The notes below the pieces were generated by a model. The model was given only the letters and a program-made list of their open reading frames with translations. It searched no databases and was not told the origin of the DNA. A program made the translations under genes and the position numbers. This document shows positions 47,001 to 55,122 of a stretch of 64,000 bases of DNA, piece by piece. Origin of the DNA: Mycobacterium sp. (lineage in GTDB: Bacteria > Actinomycetota > Actinomycetes > Mycobacteriales > Mycobacteriaceae). The DNA lies in NCBI GenBank assembly GCA_016197405.1, contig JACPVR010000004.1:124001-188000 (forward strand). Direction: 5' to 3'. Each line of letters begins with the position of its first letter. The first letter of the stretch is position 1.

Positions 47001-47745
47001 CCCGCTGGCGCCGCTGATGGATCTGACCGGTGTCGCCGAGGCGGCCGAACACACCCGCGAGGCGCTGGGCCGGGCCCACCGGCACCGGGCCAACCTGCGG
47101 GGATGGCCGGTGACGGCAGCCGAGGCCGCACTGCGGGCCGCCCGGGCGTCGGCGGTGCTCGACGGCGGCGCGCTGCAGATCGACGAGGACCTGGCCGACG
47201 ATCCGATTTTCGCCGGGGCGCTGCGAGTGGCCCAGGCCGTCGAGGGCGGTGCCACCGGAATCGTCGGGGTCTGGCAGCGGGCACCGCTGCAGGCACTGGC
47301 CAAACTGCACGCGTTGGCCGCGGCGGATCTCGTCGACGACGACAAGCTCGGCCGGCCGCGGCCCAGCCCGGAGGTGTCGGCACGCCTGGACCTGATGTCG
47401 TCGTTGGTGACCGGCAAGTCCACGGTTCCCGCACCGATCCTGGCCGCCGTCGCGCACGGTGAGCTACTGGCGTTGTCGGCGTTCGGCACCGCCGACGGTG
47501 TCGTGGCCCGCGGTGTCTCGCGGCTGGTCACCATTGCCACCGGCCTCGATCCACACGGATTGGGCGTGCCGGAGATTTTCTGGATGCGCCGGGCCGCGGA
47601 CTATCGAAGTGCGGCAGAGGAATTCGCGAAGGGTACTGAGGACGGGCTGGCGCGCTGGTTGGTGTTGAGCTGCCGGGCATTGCAGGAAGGCGCGCGCGAG
47701 GCGCTGTCAATCGCCGATTCGAAGGACCAGGCCAGCAAAGGCTGA
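46993..47745 (+). CDS. uncharacterised protein (Rv3662c-like)
   Basis: 250 residues from GTG 46993, overlapping the dppD end by eight bases so probably cotranscribed. Alanine-rich and helical throughout with no transmembrane segment or signal. The central ITGIVGVWQRAPLQALAKLHALAA-type region and PRPSPEVSARLDLMSSL are its most ordered parts. The gene lies after the transporter, as Rv3662c does in M. tuberculosis. Function unknown. Confidence 0.8.
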   Translation: MTDPLAPLMDLTGVAEAAEHTREALGRAHRHRANLRGWPVTAAEAALRAARASAVLDGGALQIDEDLADDPIFAGALRVAQAVEGGATGIVGVWQRAPLQALAKLHALAAADLVDDDKLGRPRPSPEVSARLDLMSSLVTGKSTVPAPILAAVAHGELLALSAFGTADGVVARGVSRLVTIATGLDPHGLGVPEIFWMRRAADYRSAAEEFAKGTEDGLARWLVLSCRALQEGAREALSIADSKDQASKG

Positions 47746-47774
47746 CGGGCTCGGTACGGCCCCCGCACATTGAA

Positions 47775-47812
47775 GCGGGCGGCGTTCCGAATCGCTTCGG
47801 CTCGCCGCCCGC
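47775..47812. terminator. strong hairpin between convergent transcripts
   Basis: GCGGGCGGCG pairs with CGCCGCCCGC (10 bp), enclosing an inner CCGAA/TTCGG stem. It begins 30 bases after the stop of the Rv3662c-like gene and may also end the minus-strand small RNA. No T-run follows, as is usual in mycobacteria. Confidence 0.6.
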
Positions 47813-48072
47813 TAGCACGGATACCGGTTACCATGCGTGCACCTGTGGGTTGTGTGGGATGGCCTCGGCGGTTTTTGCGATGCGCACCGGCTGCGTCCCC
47901 ACCCAAAGGGTCGTCGATACCGTCCGCTTTTCGCAATTACGCAGGCCCACAACACTTCTGCCATTATCGCGGCTGTAGCTCCGCGTGGGTGCCGGGATCC
48001 GTGCTGGGGAGCCTGGTGCGGGAGGGCGATCCTTCTCTTCCGGGTCGACCTTGGCCTTACCTGGCTTCCGTG
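47775..48072 (-). ncRNA. 6S-like RNA Ms1/MTS2823 (predicted by position and size)
   Basis: The 413-base gap between the Rv3662c-like gene and the Rv3661-like HAD gene has no convincing reading frame. In M. tuberculosis the abundant ~300-nt RNA MTS2823 (Ms1 in M. smegmatis, which binds core RNA polymerase) maps to this gap. The inverted order here puts it on the minus strand. A possible promoter (TTGCTG, 17 bases, TACAAA at 48079-48084) predicts a start near 48072 and the hairpin at 47775-47812 an end near 47775, giving ~298 nt. Identity rests on location and size, not on a structure comparison. Confidence 0.6.
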
Positions 48073-48087
48073 TGTTCCTTTGTACTA

Positions 48088-48103
48088 CGTGACGGGGGTC
48101 ACA
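48088..48103. promoter_or_regulatory. Crp-like palindrome upstream of the Ms1-type RNA
   Basis: CGTGACGGGGGTCACA differs from TGTGA-N6-TCACA at one position. It lies inside the spacer between the predicted -35 and -10 elements of the minus-strand RNA, a place where binding would block transcription. Confidence 0.5.
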
Positions 48104-48158
48104 GCAAGTGTCGATTCCGGATCGTTACCGCCAGCTACCCACTTGGGTCCGGCAACCG

Positions 48159-49016
48159 TCACAGGGCGAATCGGCGGAGCAGTGAATATGTCAGTGCACC
48201 GGCGGCCAGCGCGCTGATGCCGACGGCCGCGGTCGTCGCGACGGCCGCGCCCGACGGCGCCGGGAACCGGTCGCGCAAGGACACCGGTTTGGTGAAGACC
48301 AGCACCGGCCACTCGCGGGCGGTGGCCTCCTTGCGCAGTGTCCGGTCCGGGTTGACGACGTGGGGATGGCCCACCGCCTCGAGCATCGGCACATCGGTGA
48401 TCGAGTCCGAGTAGGCGTAGCAGTGCTCCAGCGGGTAACCCTCCCGAGCCGCCAGCTCGCGAATGGCCTGCACCTTGCCCTCGCCGAAACAGTAGAAATC
48501 GATCTCGCCGGTGTACTTACCGTCGGCGACCTCCATGCGGGTCGCCATGGCATGGGTGGCGCCCAGGGCCCGGGCGATGGGCGCGACGATCTCCTCGCCG
48601 GACGCCGAGACGATCACCACGTCGCGACCGCACAACTTGTGATCGGCGATCAGTTCGGCGGCCTCGGCGAACACCAGCGGGTCGACGATGTCGTGCAGCG
48701 CCTCGCCGACGACCGACTTGACCTGTTCGACGTCCCACCCCGTGCACATACTCGTGACGTAGGACCGCATACGGTCCATCTGATCGTGGTCCGCGCCCGA
48801 CATCAGGAATAGGAATTGGGCGTACGCGGATTTGAGGACGGCCCGGCGATTCAGTAGTCCCTGATTGAAAAAGGGTTTGCTGAACGCAAGCGTGCTCGAC
48901 TTGGCGATGACGGTCTTGTCCAGATCGAAGAACGCGGCGGTGCGCGTCCGACGGTCGGGTGCGGCAACTGGCGGCGGATTCTGCGGCCGTTGGCGGTCGT
49001 GGTCCGAGGCGGTCAC
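48159..49016 (-). CDS. HAD-family phosphatase of the SerB type (Rv3661-like)
   Basis: 285 residues from GTG 49016. HAD motif I is FFDLDKTVI (~23), motif II SASGEEIVAPIA (~122), and motif III/IV EGKVQAI and YSDSITDVPML (~195). A hydrophobic C-terminal helix (VGISALAAGALTYSLL) could anchor it in the membrane. A -10-like TATCCT (49023-49028 minus strand) lies just before the GTG, so a leaderless start is likely; the ATG 49121 adds residues without family match. Substrate uncertain (phosphoserine-like). Confidence 0.86.
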   Translation of the reverse strand: MTASDHDRQRPQNPPPVAAPDRRTRTAAFFDLDKTVIAKSSTLAFSKPFFNQGLLNRRAVLKSAYAQFLFLMSGADHDQMDRMRSYVTSMCTGWDVEQVKSVVGEALHDIVDPLVFAEAAELIADHKLCGRDVVIVSASGEEIVAPIARALGATHAMATRMEVADGKYTGEIDFYCFGEGKVQAIRELAAREGYPLEHCYAYSDSITDVPMLEAVGHPHVVNPDRTLRKEATAREWPVLVFTKPVSLRDRFPAPSGAAVATTAAVGISALAAGALTYSLLRRFAL

Positions 49017-49136
49017 CAACCCAGGATAGGACGGCCCGTGACACAAATCGGAATTGTGTTCAAATTGGCAGTTCAAGCCACGTGACGGAGACTGCAATTC
49101 TTCCGCAACGATGAACGGCATGTTGCATTCTCGGAC

Positions 49137-49167
49137 TTGCGCCAGGCCCCATTGTCGTGTGTATAGT
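49137..49167 (+). promoter_or_regulatory. predicted promoter of the ssd-tad operon
   Basis: TTGCGC (49137-49142) and TATAGT (49162-49167) with 19 bases between form a SigA-like promoter. It implies a 5' leader of about 220 nt before the ssd ATG, long for mycobacteria and containing two hairpins and DnaA-like boxes. Confidence 0.45.
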
Positions 49168-49198
49168 GAGCATTACTCGGCTTATGCTGGGTGTATAT

Positions 49199-49262
49199 CA
49201 GCCCGACCCCCCGGGGCTGATGTACGACGACCCTCGCCTCCTCCCCCCCTGGCGGGGGTCGT
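49199..49262 (+). promoter_or_regulatory. tandem hairpins in the ssd leader
   Basis: Hairpin 1: CAGCCC/GGGCTG around a C-rich loop (49199-49219). Hairpin 2: ACGACCCTCGCC with GGCGGGGGTCGT, one wobble pair, loop of 12 with a C7 run (49227-49262). Neither has a T-run. They lie between the predicted promoter and ssd and could form a structured leader that modulates the operon. Confidence 0.45.
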
Positions 49263-49318
49263 CCCATATCCGGACCAAGTTTCGCCAGTCGTCTCGTGAA
49301 GTTGCCGAGCGATTCGGG

Positions 49319-49345
49319 TTTTCCACACTTTCTCCTTTATCCACA
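49319..49345 (+). promoter_or_regulatory. two DnaA-box-like motifs upstream of ssd
   Basis: TTTTCCACA (49319-49327) and the perfect DnaA-box sequence TTATCCACA (49337-49345) lie in the same orientation 18 bases apart, 53-79 bases before the ssd start. Two such matches in 27 bases in GC-rich DNA is unlikely by chance. A DnaA link to septum-site control is inference. Confidence 0.45.
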
Positions 49346-49397
49346 ACCGGCGGTTCGCCGGCTCGCATGACATTTCTTTGCGACGCATCGTGGACCC

Positions 49398-50471
49398 ATG
49401 ACCAGACCCGCGGTGCTGACGCTGCTGACCGACTCCGTCCTGCGCGACGAGGTCGACAGGGTCACCGCGGCCGTCGACGTCGGCGTCGTGCACGCCGCGC
49501 CGACCGCCCCGGTGACGCGCAAGACCTGGTCGGCCGCCGGTGCCGTCGTCCTCGACGAGGACGCGGCCCGGCGCGGCACCGCGGCGGCGCTGCCCCGCAG
49601 ATCAGCGGTGTTTTTGGTGACCCGGGACGGTGCTGTCACCGAGACGGCAACGTTCGAGGCCGCCATTGCCGTGGGCGCCGAGCGGGTCTATCCATTGCCC
49701 CGCCAGGCCGCCGATCTGGTCCGTGTCCTGGCCGCGGTCAGCGATATCGCGCGGCCGGGCCGGCGCGGCCCGGTGGTCGCGGTGATGGGCGGTCGCGGTG
49801 GGGCCGGAACGTCGGTGTTCTGCACCGCATTGGCTTTTGCCGCAGCCGATCCCGGTGCGCTGCTGATCGACCTCGATCCCTGGGGCGGCGGTATCGATCT
49901 GTTGGTCGGAGGCGAGTCGGCACCGGGGCTGCGGTGGCCCGATATCGCGGTGCGTGACGGCAGGCTGATGTGGTCCGCGCTGCGCGAAGCACTACCCCGG
50001 CATGACAACGTCAGTGTGCTCTCGGGTGATCGCCGCGGACATGATGTGACGTCGGTGACCGTCGATGCCGTCGTCGATGCGGGCCGGCGCGGCGGTGCGA
50101 CCGTGGTGTGTGATTTACCGCGTCGGATCACCGATGTGACCCAGACAGCAATCGACGCCGCCGATCTCGTGGTGCTGATGGCGACCTGCGATGTCCGGTC
50201 GTGCGCCGCCGCGGCGGCTGCCGCACCCGCACTGACGGCCATCACGCCCAATGTCGGTGTCGTCGTGCGGGGTCCGGCACCCGGCGGGCTCCGTCCCGGC
50301 GAGGTGGCCGACATCATCGGATTGCCACTACTGGCGGCCATGCGTCCGGAGCCTTTGCTACCCGAAAAGCTCGAACGCGGGGGTATCAAACTGCGGGCGC
50401 GCTCACCGCTGGCGACCGCTGCCCGCCAGATTGTGCAACTGTTGGCGACCGGACCGGAGCGCGCCGCATGA
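49398..50471 (+). CDS. ssd: septum-site-determining protein Ssd, CpaE-like (Rv3660c)
   Basis: 357 residues. N-terminal receiver-like region (~1-110), then a ParA/MinD-type ATPase fold whose P-loop reads GGRGGAGTSVF, i.e. lacking the catalytic Lys of GGxGKT. It fits the 'helicase/secretion neighbourhood CpaE-like' family. In M. tuberculosis Ssd inhibits septation. First gene of the Tad cluster; its stop overlaps the ATPase gene by four bases. Confidence 0.9.
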   Translation: MTRPAVLTLLTDSVLRDEVDRVTAAVDVGVVHAAPTAPVTRKTWSAAGAVVLDEDAARRGTAAALPRRSAVFLVTRDGAVTETATFEAAIAVGAERVYPLPRQAADLVRVLAAVSDIARPGRRGPVVAVMGGRGGAGTSVFCTALAFAAADPGALLIDLDPWGGGIDLLVGGESAPGLRWPDIAVRDGRLMWSALREALPRHDNVSVLSGDRRGHDVTSVTVDAVVDAGRRGGATVVCDLPRRITDVTQTAIDAADLVVLMATCDVRSCAAAAAAAPALTAITPNVGVVVRGPAPGGLRPGEVADIIGLPLLAAMRPEPLLPEKLERGGIKLRARSPLATAARQIVQLLATGPERAA

Positions 50472-51634
50472 CGATGTCGCTGTTGGACCGGGTGCGTGAA
50501 CGGCTCGTCACCGAGTCCGGTCCGTTGCGGCCGGAGATCGTCGCGCGGGCGATCCGGGACGAATCCGGCGGCGTCCTGGGCGATACCGATGTGCTCACGA
50601 ATCTGCGCACCCTGCAGACCGAACTGACCGGCGCAGGCATCCTCGAACCGCTGCTGTGCGCACCGGGTACGACCGATGTCCTGGTCGCCGCGCCCGACGC
50701 CGTCTGGGTCGATGACGGCAACGGACTGCAGAGAAGCCCGGTGCGCTTTGCCGATGAGGCCGCAGTGCGTCGCCTGGCCCAGCGGCTGGCGCTGGCCGCC
50801 GGTCGTCGGCTCGACGATGGTCTGCCCTGGGTGGACGGATTGCTCACCGGCATCGGTCCCGGGCGCTCCACGGTCCGGTTGCATGCCATCCTCGCGCCGG
50901 TGGCAGTGGGTGGGACCTGTATCTCACTGCGGGTGCTGCGGCCGGCGTCACAGGATCTGGCTGCGCTCATCGAGGCCGGTGCCATTGCCCCGGGCGCAGC
51001 GGAGCTACTGGGGAAGATCCTCGACGCACGGCTGGCATTCCTGGTCTCCGGTGGCACCGGTGCGGGTAAGACGACGTTGTTGTCGGCACTGCTGGCGGCG
51101 GTGCCCGCCGGTGAACGCATCATCTGCGTTGAGGATGCCGCCGAGCTGGCGCCGCCTCATCCGCACGTGGTCAAGCTCGTCGCCCGAAACGCCAATATCG
51201 AAGGGGCAGGTGAGATCACGGTCCGCCAATTGGTCCGCCAGGCCCTTCGGATGCGACCGGACCGCATCGTCGTCGGTGAGGTGCGTGGCGCCGAGGTGGT
51301 CGATCTACTGGCCGCGCTCAACACCGGTCACGACGGCGGTGCGGGCACCGTGCACGCGAACAGCACCGCTGAGGTACCGGCCCGGCTTGAGGCGCTCGGC
51401 GCGCTCGGTGGGCTCGACCGGATGGCCCTGCATGCGCAGCTGGCTGCCGCGGTGCAGGTGTTGTTGCACGTCGGCCGTGACCGTCACGGCACGCGCAGGC
51501 TCACCGAGATCGCGGCATTGCAAACAGAACCCGGCACGCACCGCTGCCATGCCGTCACGGTCTGGCATGCCGACGCCGGCCCCTGCGACAGCTCCGCTTT
51601 GCAGCAATTGTTCGCCGACCGGCACGTCCTATGA
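50468..51634 (+). CDS. TadA-type secretion ATPase (Rv3659c-like)
   Basis: 388 residues from ATG 50468 (overlapping ssd, ATGA). VirB11/TadA-like ATPase with Walker A GGTGAGKTT (~195), Asp box (CVEDAAELAPPHPH ~222), Walker B (MRPDRIVVGEVRG ~255), and His box (NTGHDGGAGTVHANS ~280). It powers the Flp-type pilus/secretion apparatus on the inner side of the membrane. Part of the 'helicase/secretion neighbourhood' cluster found across actinobacteria. Confidence 0.94.
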   Translation: MTMSLLDRVRERLVTESGPLRPEIVARAIRDESGGVLGDTDVLTNLRTLQTELTGAGILEPLLCAPGTTDVLVAAPDAVWVDDGNGLQRSPVRFADEAAVRRLAQRLALAAGRRLDDGLPWVDGLLTGIGPGRSTVRLHAILAPVAVGGTCISLRVLRPASQDLAALIEAGAIAPGAAELLGKILDARLAFLVSGGTGAGKTTLLSALLAAVPAGERIICVEDAAELAPPHPHVVKLVARNANIEGAGEITVRQLVRQALRMRPDRIVVGEVRGAEVVDLLAALNTGHDGGAGTVHANSTAEVPARLEALGALGGLDRMALHAQLAAAVQVLLHVGRDRHGTRRLTEIAALQTEPGTHRCHAVTVWHADAGPCDSSALQQLFADRHVL

Positions 51635-52422
51635 CCGGAAACATCTGGGCGGCTTCGCTGTTGGCTCTGGCGCTGCTGGCGATGCCGCACTCGCCACGGC
51701 GCAGACTGCAGGCGCCCCGACCTGCCCGCGGGCGCAGCGGTGCGGCACTCGCGGTCACCGCGGCGGTTCTGGTCGTCGGCGCGGCGATTCTGGTCCCGAT
51801 GACGACCGTGCTGGCGTTCGCGGCGGTGGTGGCAACGCTGGCCGGGCGGCGGCGCCGACGTGCGGTCCGCACCCGCGCAGCCGCCGAAGGACGTGCCATG
51901 ACCGGCGCGCTGGAGGTACTGGTATCCGAACTGCGTGTCGGCGCACACCCGGTTCGGGCCTTCGAGACCGCCGCGGCCGATACCGCCGATCCGGTTGGCG
52001 CGGCCCTGTACGCGGTGGCCGCACGGGCCGAACTGGGAGCCGACGTCTCGGCGGGGCTGCGCGCCGCCGGGCTACGGTCTGCGCTGGGCGCCGAATGGGA
52101 TCGCCTGGCAACCAGCTGGCGGCTGGCGGCCGAACATGGCCTCGCCGTTGCCACCCTGATGCGGGCAGCCCAACTCGACATCGTTGAGCGGCAGCGTTTC
52201 TCGGCCCGAGTGGATGCGTCGATGGCAGGAGCGCGCGCCACGGCGACCATACTGGCGAGCCTGCCGGTGCTCGGTATCGCCATGGGGGAGCTCATCGGCG
52301 CGGATCCGGTGGCGTTCCTGGCCGGCGGGGGCGCCGGTGGCTGGTGCCTGGTTGTCGGCGTGTGCCTGCTCGGCTGCGGACTGTGGTGGGCCGACCGCAT
52401 CACCGGCCGGCTACCCCGATGA
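51631..52422 (+). CDS. TadB-like membrane protein (Rv3658c-like)
   Basis: 263 residues with type II secretion GspF/TadB-type domain in the middle (SELRVGAHPVRAFETAAADT ~105). Hydrophobic helices lie at ~4-20, ~44-66 and near the C-terminus (~204-220 and ~230-255). Together with the next gene forms the inner-membrane platform of the Tad system. The stop overlaps TadC start by four bases (ATGA). Confidence 0.88.
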   Translation: MTGNIWAASLLALALLAMPHSPRRRLQAPRPARGRSGAALAVTAAVLVVGAAILVPMTTVLAFAAVVATLAGRRRRRAVRTRAAAEGRAMTGALEVLVSELRVGAHPVRAFETAAADTADPVGAALYAVAARAELGADVSAGLRAAGLRSALGAEWDRLATSWRLAAEHGLAVATLMRAAQLDIVERQRFSARVDASMAGARATATILASLPVLGIAMGELIGADPVAFLAGGGAGGWCLVVGVCLLGCGLWWADRITGRLPR

Positions 52423-53000
52423 GCGTATCGGCGCTGGCGCTGGCGCTCGCGCTGCTCCTCGGCCCACGACGACGGCTGGTCCGGACCCGTGCGGGTGTGC
52501 GTCTGGCGCCGGGCTCGCCGCGACGGGTGCCGGTGACTGCCGATGATCCCCTGGCTTACGCCTCGGCATTGGACATCTTCGCGGTGTGTCTGTCCGCAGG
52601 CCTGGCGGTCGCGACCGCGGCACGCGCCACCGCACCGTGCGCGCCGCCGGCGATGGCGCACATTCTGATGCGGGCCGCGGATCTGCTTGCGCTGGGCGCG
52701 GATCCGGCGATTGCCTGGTCACAGGCGCCGGACGAGGACATCGACGAACAGTGTCTGACACTGCTGCGTCTGGCTCGCCGCTCGGCCGCCTCCGGGTCGG
52801 CGCTGGCCGATGCGGTTGCCGAGCTGGCCACCGACGCCCGGGAGCATGCCGGCCATAGCGCGGCGGCCGCCGCCGAACGGGCTTCGGTGGTGATCGCCGG
52901 CCCGCTCGGCGTGTGTTTCCTACCGGCATTCGTCTGTCTGGGAATCATCCCGGTGGTGGCCGGTCTGGCCACCGACGTTTTCAGCTCGGGCCTGTTGTGA
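52419..53000 (+). CDS. TadC-like membrane protein (Rv3657c-like)
   Basis: 193 residues from ATG 52419. GspF-like core (LAVATAARATAPCAPPAM, then LLRLARRSAASGSALADAV) and a terminal hydrophobic helix (PLGVCFLPAFVCLGIIPVVAG). Short for a TadC, as in the M. tuberculosis orthologue. Predicted inner-membrane platform partner. Confidence 0.86.
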   Translation: MSVSALALALALLLGPRRRLVRTRAGVRLAPGSPRRVPVTADDPLAYASALDIFAVCLSAGLAVATAARATAPCAPPAMAHILMRAADLLALGADPAIAWSQAPDEDIDEQCLTLLRLARRSAASGSALADAVAELATDAREHAGHSAAAAAERASVVIAGPLGVCFLPAFVCLGIIPVVAGLATDVFSSGLL

Positions 53001-53024
53001 ACACCGAAACGGAAAGGGAAAGCA

Positions 53025-53228
53025 ATGCAGCACAGGATTATTCGGAGGATTCGCGCCCGACTGGTGTTGGTGGCAGTGGCCGACGACGGAATGTCCACCG
53101 TCGAATACGCAATCGGTACCGTGGCGGCGGCGGCCTTCGGTGCCATCCTCTACGGCGTGGTGACGGGCGATTCGATCGTCTCGGCGCTCACCGGGATCAT
53201 CACCCGCGCGCTCAACACCGGCGCCTGA
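53025..53228 (+). CDS. Flp-type pilin-like protein, DUF4244 (Rv3656c-like)
   Basis: 67 residues. A basic leader (~1-23) is followed by DDGMSTVEYAIGTVAAAAFGAILYGVV, a type IV-pilin-like processing site (G/MSTVEY with Glu+5) and one hydrophobic helix. AAAGGG precedes the ATG. It should be the major pilin subunit. Its TGA overlaps the CTG codon of the next frame. Confidence 0.88.
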   Translation: MQHRIIRRIRARLVLVAVADDGMSTVEYAIGTVAAAAFGAILYGVVTGDSIVSALTGIITRALNTGA

Positions 53229-53554
53229 GGGGGGACAGCGGTGCCGGCACCGTCGAGGCCGCGCTGGCGGTGGCGGCGTTGTTGTTCGTCCTGGTGCTGT
53301 GCGTCGGTGGCCTCGCGGCGCTGGCTGCACAGGTCCGGTGTATCGACGCAGCGCGGGAGGCCGCACGCCTTGCCGCCCGCGGTGACGATGCCGCGGCGGC
53401 TTCGGCGGCACAGGCGATCGCCCCCGCAGGCGCCGCGCTGCGCATCGAACGTGACGGCGATTTCGTGGTCGCCACGGTGGCGGTCGAAACCCCTCTGCTG
53501 CAGGGGCTCACCCTCAGAGCGGACGCCACCGCTGCGCTCGAGCCGGCGACCTGA
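53225..53554 (+). CDS. TadE-like pseudopilin (Rv3655c-like), CTG start likely
   Basis: 109 residues if it begins at CTG 53225. The reading frame has no ATG, GTG or TTG in a sensible place before the pilin-like signature GTVEAALAVAALLFVLVLCVGG. CTG 53225 overlaps the preceding TGA in the same 4-base way as the other genes of this operon. TadE-type single-helix N-terminus followed by a beta-rich exported region with an AAREAARLAARGD helix. Start assignment is inferred. Confidence 0.7.
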   Translation: MRGDSGAGTVEAALAVAALLFVLVLCVGGLAALAAQVRCIDAAREAARLAARGDDAAAASAAQAIAPAGAALRIERDGDFVVATVAVETPLLQGLTLRADATAALEPAT

Positions 53555-53603
53555 CCGCGAGCGGGGATCGGCCACCGTCCTCGGAGCGTTCCTGGTCGTC
53601 GCG

Positions 53604-53891
53604 ATGGTGGGGTTGACCGGCGCGGCGGCCACGGCCGGCGCTGTCGTGATCGCCCGGCATCGGGCTCAGGCCGCCGCGGATCTGGCCGCGCTGGCCGGTG
53701 CGGCCGCATTGCCCGCCGGACCCGGTCCGGCGTGCACCCGCGCGGAAGCGGTGGCACGGGCCATGCGCTCCACACCGGTGGGCTGCGTGGTGGACGACCT
53801 CGACCTCGTCGTCACCGTCGATGTCGCCGTCGAGATCGGCAGGTGGACAACAGGACCGGCGCGGGCTGCGGCACGAGCCGGGCCGCTGTGA
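53604..53891 (+). CDS. TadE/TadG-like secreted protein (Rv3654c-like)
   Basis: 95 residues from ATG 53604. The family ('helicase/secretion neighbourhood TadE-like') begins earlier at RGSATVLGAFLVVAMVGL, but in-frame upstream codons contain no ATG/GTG/TTG nearby, only CTG 53532. So the true start may be non-canonical and upstream. One hydrophobic segment, then ARHRAQAAADLAALAGAAALP and a Cys pair. In M. tuberculosis Rv3654c is a secreted effector. Ends 3 bases before the PAS/GAF-like gene on the opposite strand. Confidence 0.62.
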   Translation: MVGLTGAAATAGAVVIARHRAQAAADLAALAGAAALPAGPGPACTRAEAVARAMRSTPVGCVVDDLDLVVTVDVAVEIGRWTTGPARAAARAGPL

Positions 53892-53893
53892 CC

Positions 53894-54874
53894 TCAGGGC
53901 TCGCGGATGGTGAGCAGCCCCGCGTAGACATCGTCGTCGAGTTGTACCCGGTGCACCGTGACATGCAGCGGAATCCAGCCGCCGTCGTTGGCCCGCAGGC
54001 GCAGCACGCCAGACGTCGCCCCGTCGGTGAGTTCCTTGGTCATGGCCGCGCGCTGCTGCACGTCGTCGGGATGCACCACGGCGATACCGGCGGCGCCCTT
54101 CCAGTCGTAGAGCGGGCATGGTTCGTCGAGCCACTTGAGCAGCTGCCAGTGATCGAGATTCACCAGCGCGCGGTAGCGGCCCGGCTCGGCCAGTCCGTCG
54201 AGAATGCGCTGCGAGAGGCTGTCTACCTGCTCCGCAGGACTGTGTCGCTCGCTGCGCCAGTTCATGGCGCGAGCGATCAGATGCTCCGAACCGTCGGCGA
54301 CGATCTCCAGGTTTGCGCGCGCCACGAAGCCCACAGTTATCAACTCGCCGCGGAAATCAGTGCGATCCCACGTACTGCAGAAGACGGCGCCGGGGTAGCT
54401 GCGGACCGTCATCGCCAGCACCTTGGACTCGGTGGCGTTGAGATTGCGGGCGGGAAGGTCCTGGGCGAAGGCGCGATTGTGGGTCGGTTCGGTTTCGGAA
54501 TCCATGCCGCTGTTGCTCAGGGACTCGGCGGTATCGGTGGCGATCCCGGTGGTCAGATCCCACAGCAGCGGGCCCGGTATCGGCCGGGGCGGGGGTTCCG
54601 CGGCGACGGGACCTGTCCAGACGTGCACACCGTGGACCTTGCCGTCCGACATCACCACCGGTTCGGTGCGGATAACCCGATCGCGTTTAGGGGTGATGCT
54701 GGCCAGTGATGTGGCCGTCGCGACGGTGTCTGCGATGGCGGCGTTCACCGCCGAGAGGTGGGGACTGCGACGCAGCAAGGTGGAGACGGGCACGAGGTTC
54801 TTCAGCTGGTTTCCCTGTGCGACCACGGCGGGTTCGTTGCCCAAGGTCTCCACGAGCAGCCAATCGCGGCTCAT
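53894..54874 (-). CDS. PAS/GAF-like conserved protein (Rv3651-like)
   Basis: 326 residues from ATG 54874 (SRDWLLVETLG). An ATG three codons upstream is also possible. The N-terminal half reads as GAF-like (MSDGKVHGVHVWTGP), and the C-terminal segment LYDWKGAAGIAVVHPDDVQQRAAM...GGWIPLHVTVHRV as a PAS fold. Same neighbourhood as Rv3651, a conserved protein required for growth rather than a classical kinase. No catalytic motif seen. Confidence 0.78.
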   Translation of the reverse strand: MSRDWLLVETLGNEPAVVAQGNQLKNLVPVSTLLRRSPHLSAVNAAIADTVATATSLASITPKRDRVIRTEPVVMSDGKVHGVHVWTGPVAAEPPPRPIPGPLLWDLTTGIATDTAESLSNSGMDSETEPTHNRAFAQDLPARNLNATESKVLAMTVRSYPGAVFCSTWDRTDFRGELITVGFVARANLEIVADGSEHLIARAMNWRSERHSPAEQVDSLSQRILDGLAEPGRYRALVNLDHWQLLKWLDEPCPLYDWKGAAGIAVVHPDDVQQRAAMTKELTDGATSGVLRLRANDGGWIPLHVTVHRVQLDDDVYAGLLTIREP

Positions 54875-55122
54875 GACCGGCATTCTAGCGGCGGACTGGC
54901 AACGGAATCGGTTGTCGACCAGCCGCCATTGACACCTGTCAGCTCTGCCGGGCTCGGATCGGGTTAGCTGAGGGAGTTGCGCCCGCCCGCGTGGAGCGGT
55001 AGTTTTTGGCTGCACCCGGCTCGCCGGATTGGAGAGTGGAGCGCGTCGTCCGCCCACTCATCGTGTTTGCTGTTCGCTGTCGGTTCTGGCCAGCCGGAGG
55101 GCGATCGTCGAGGGGTCGGTCG

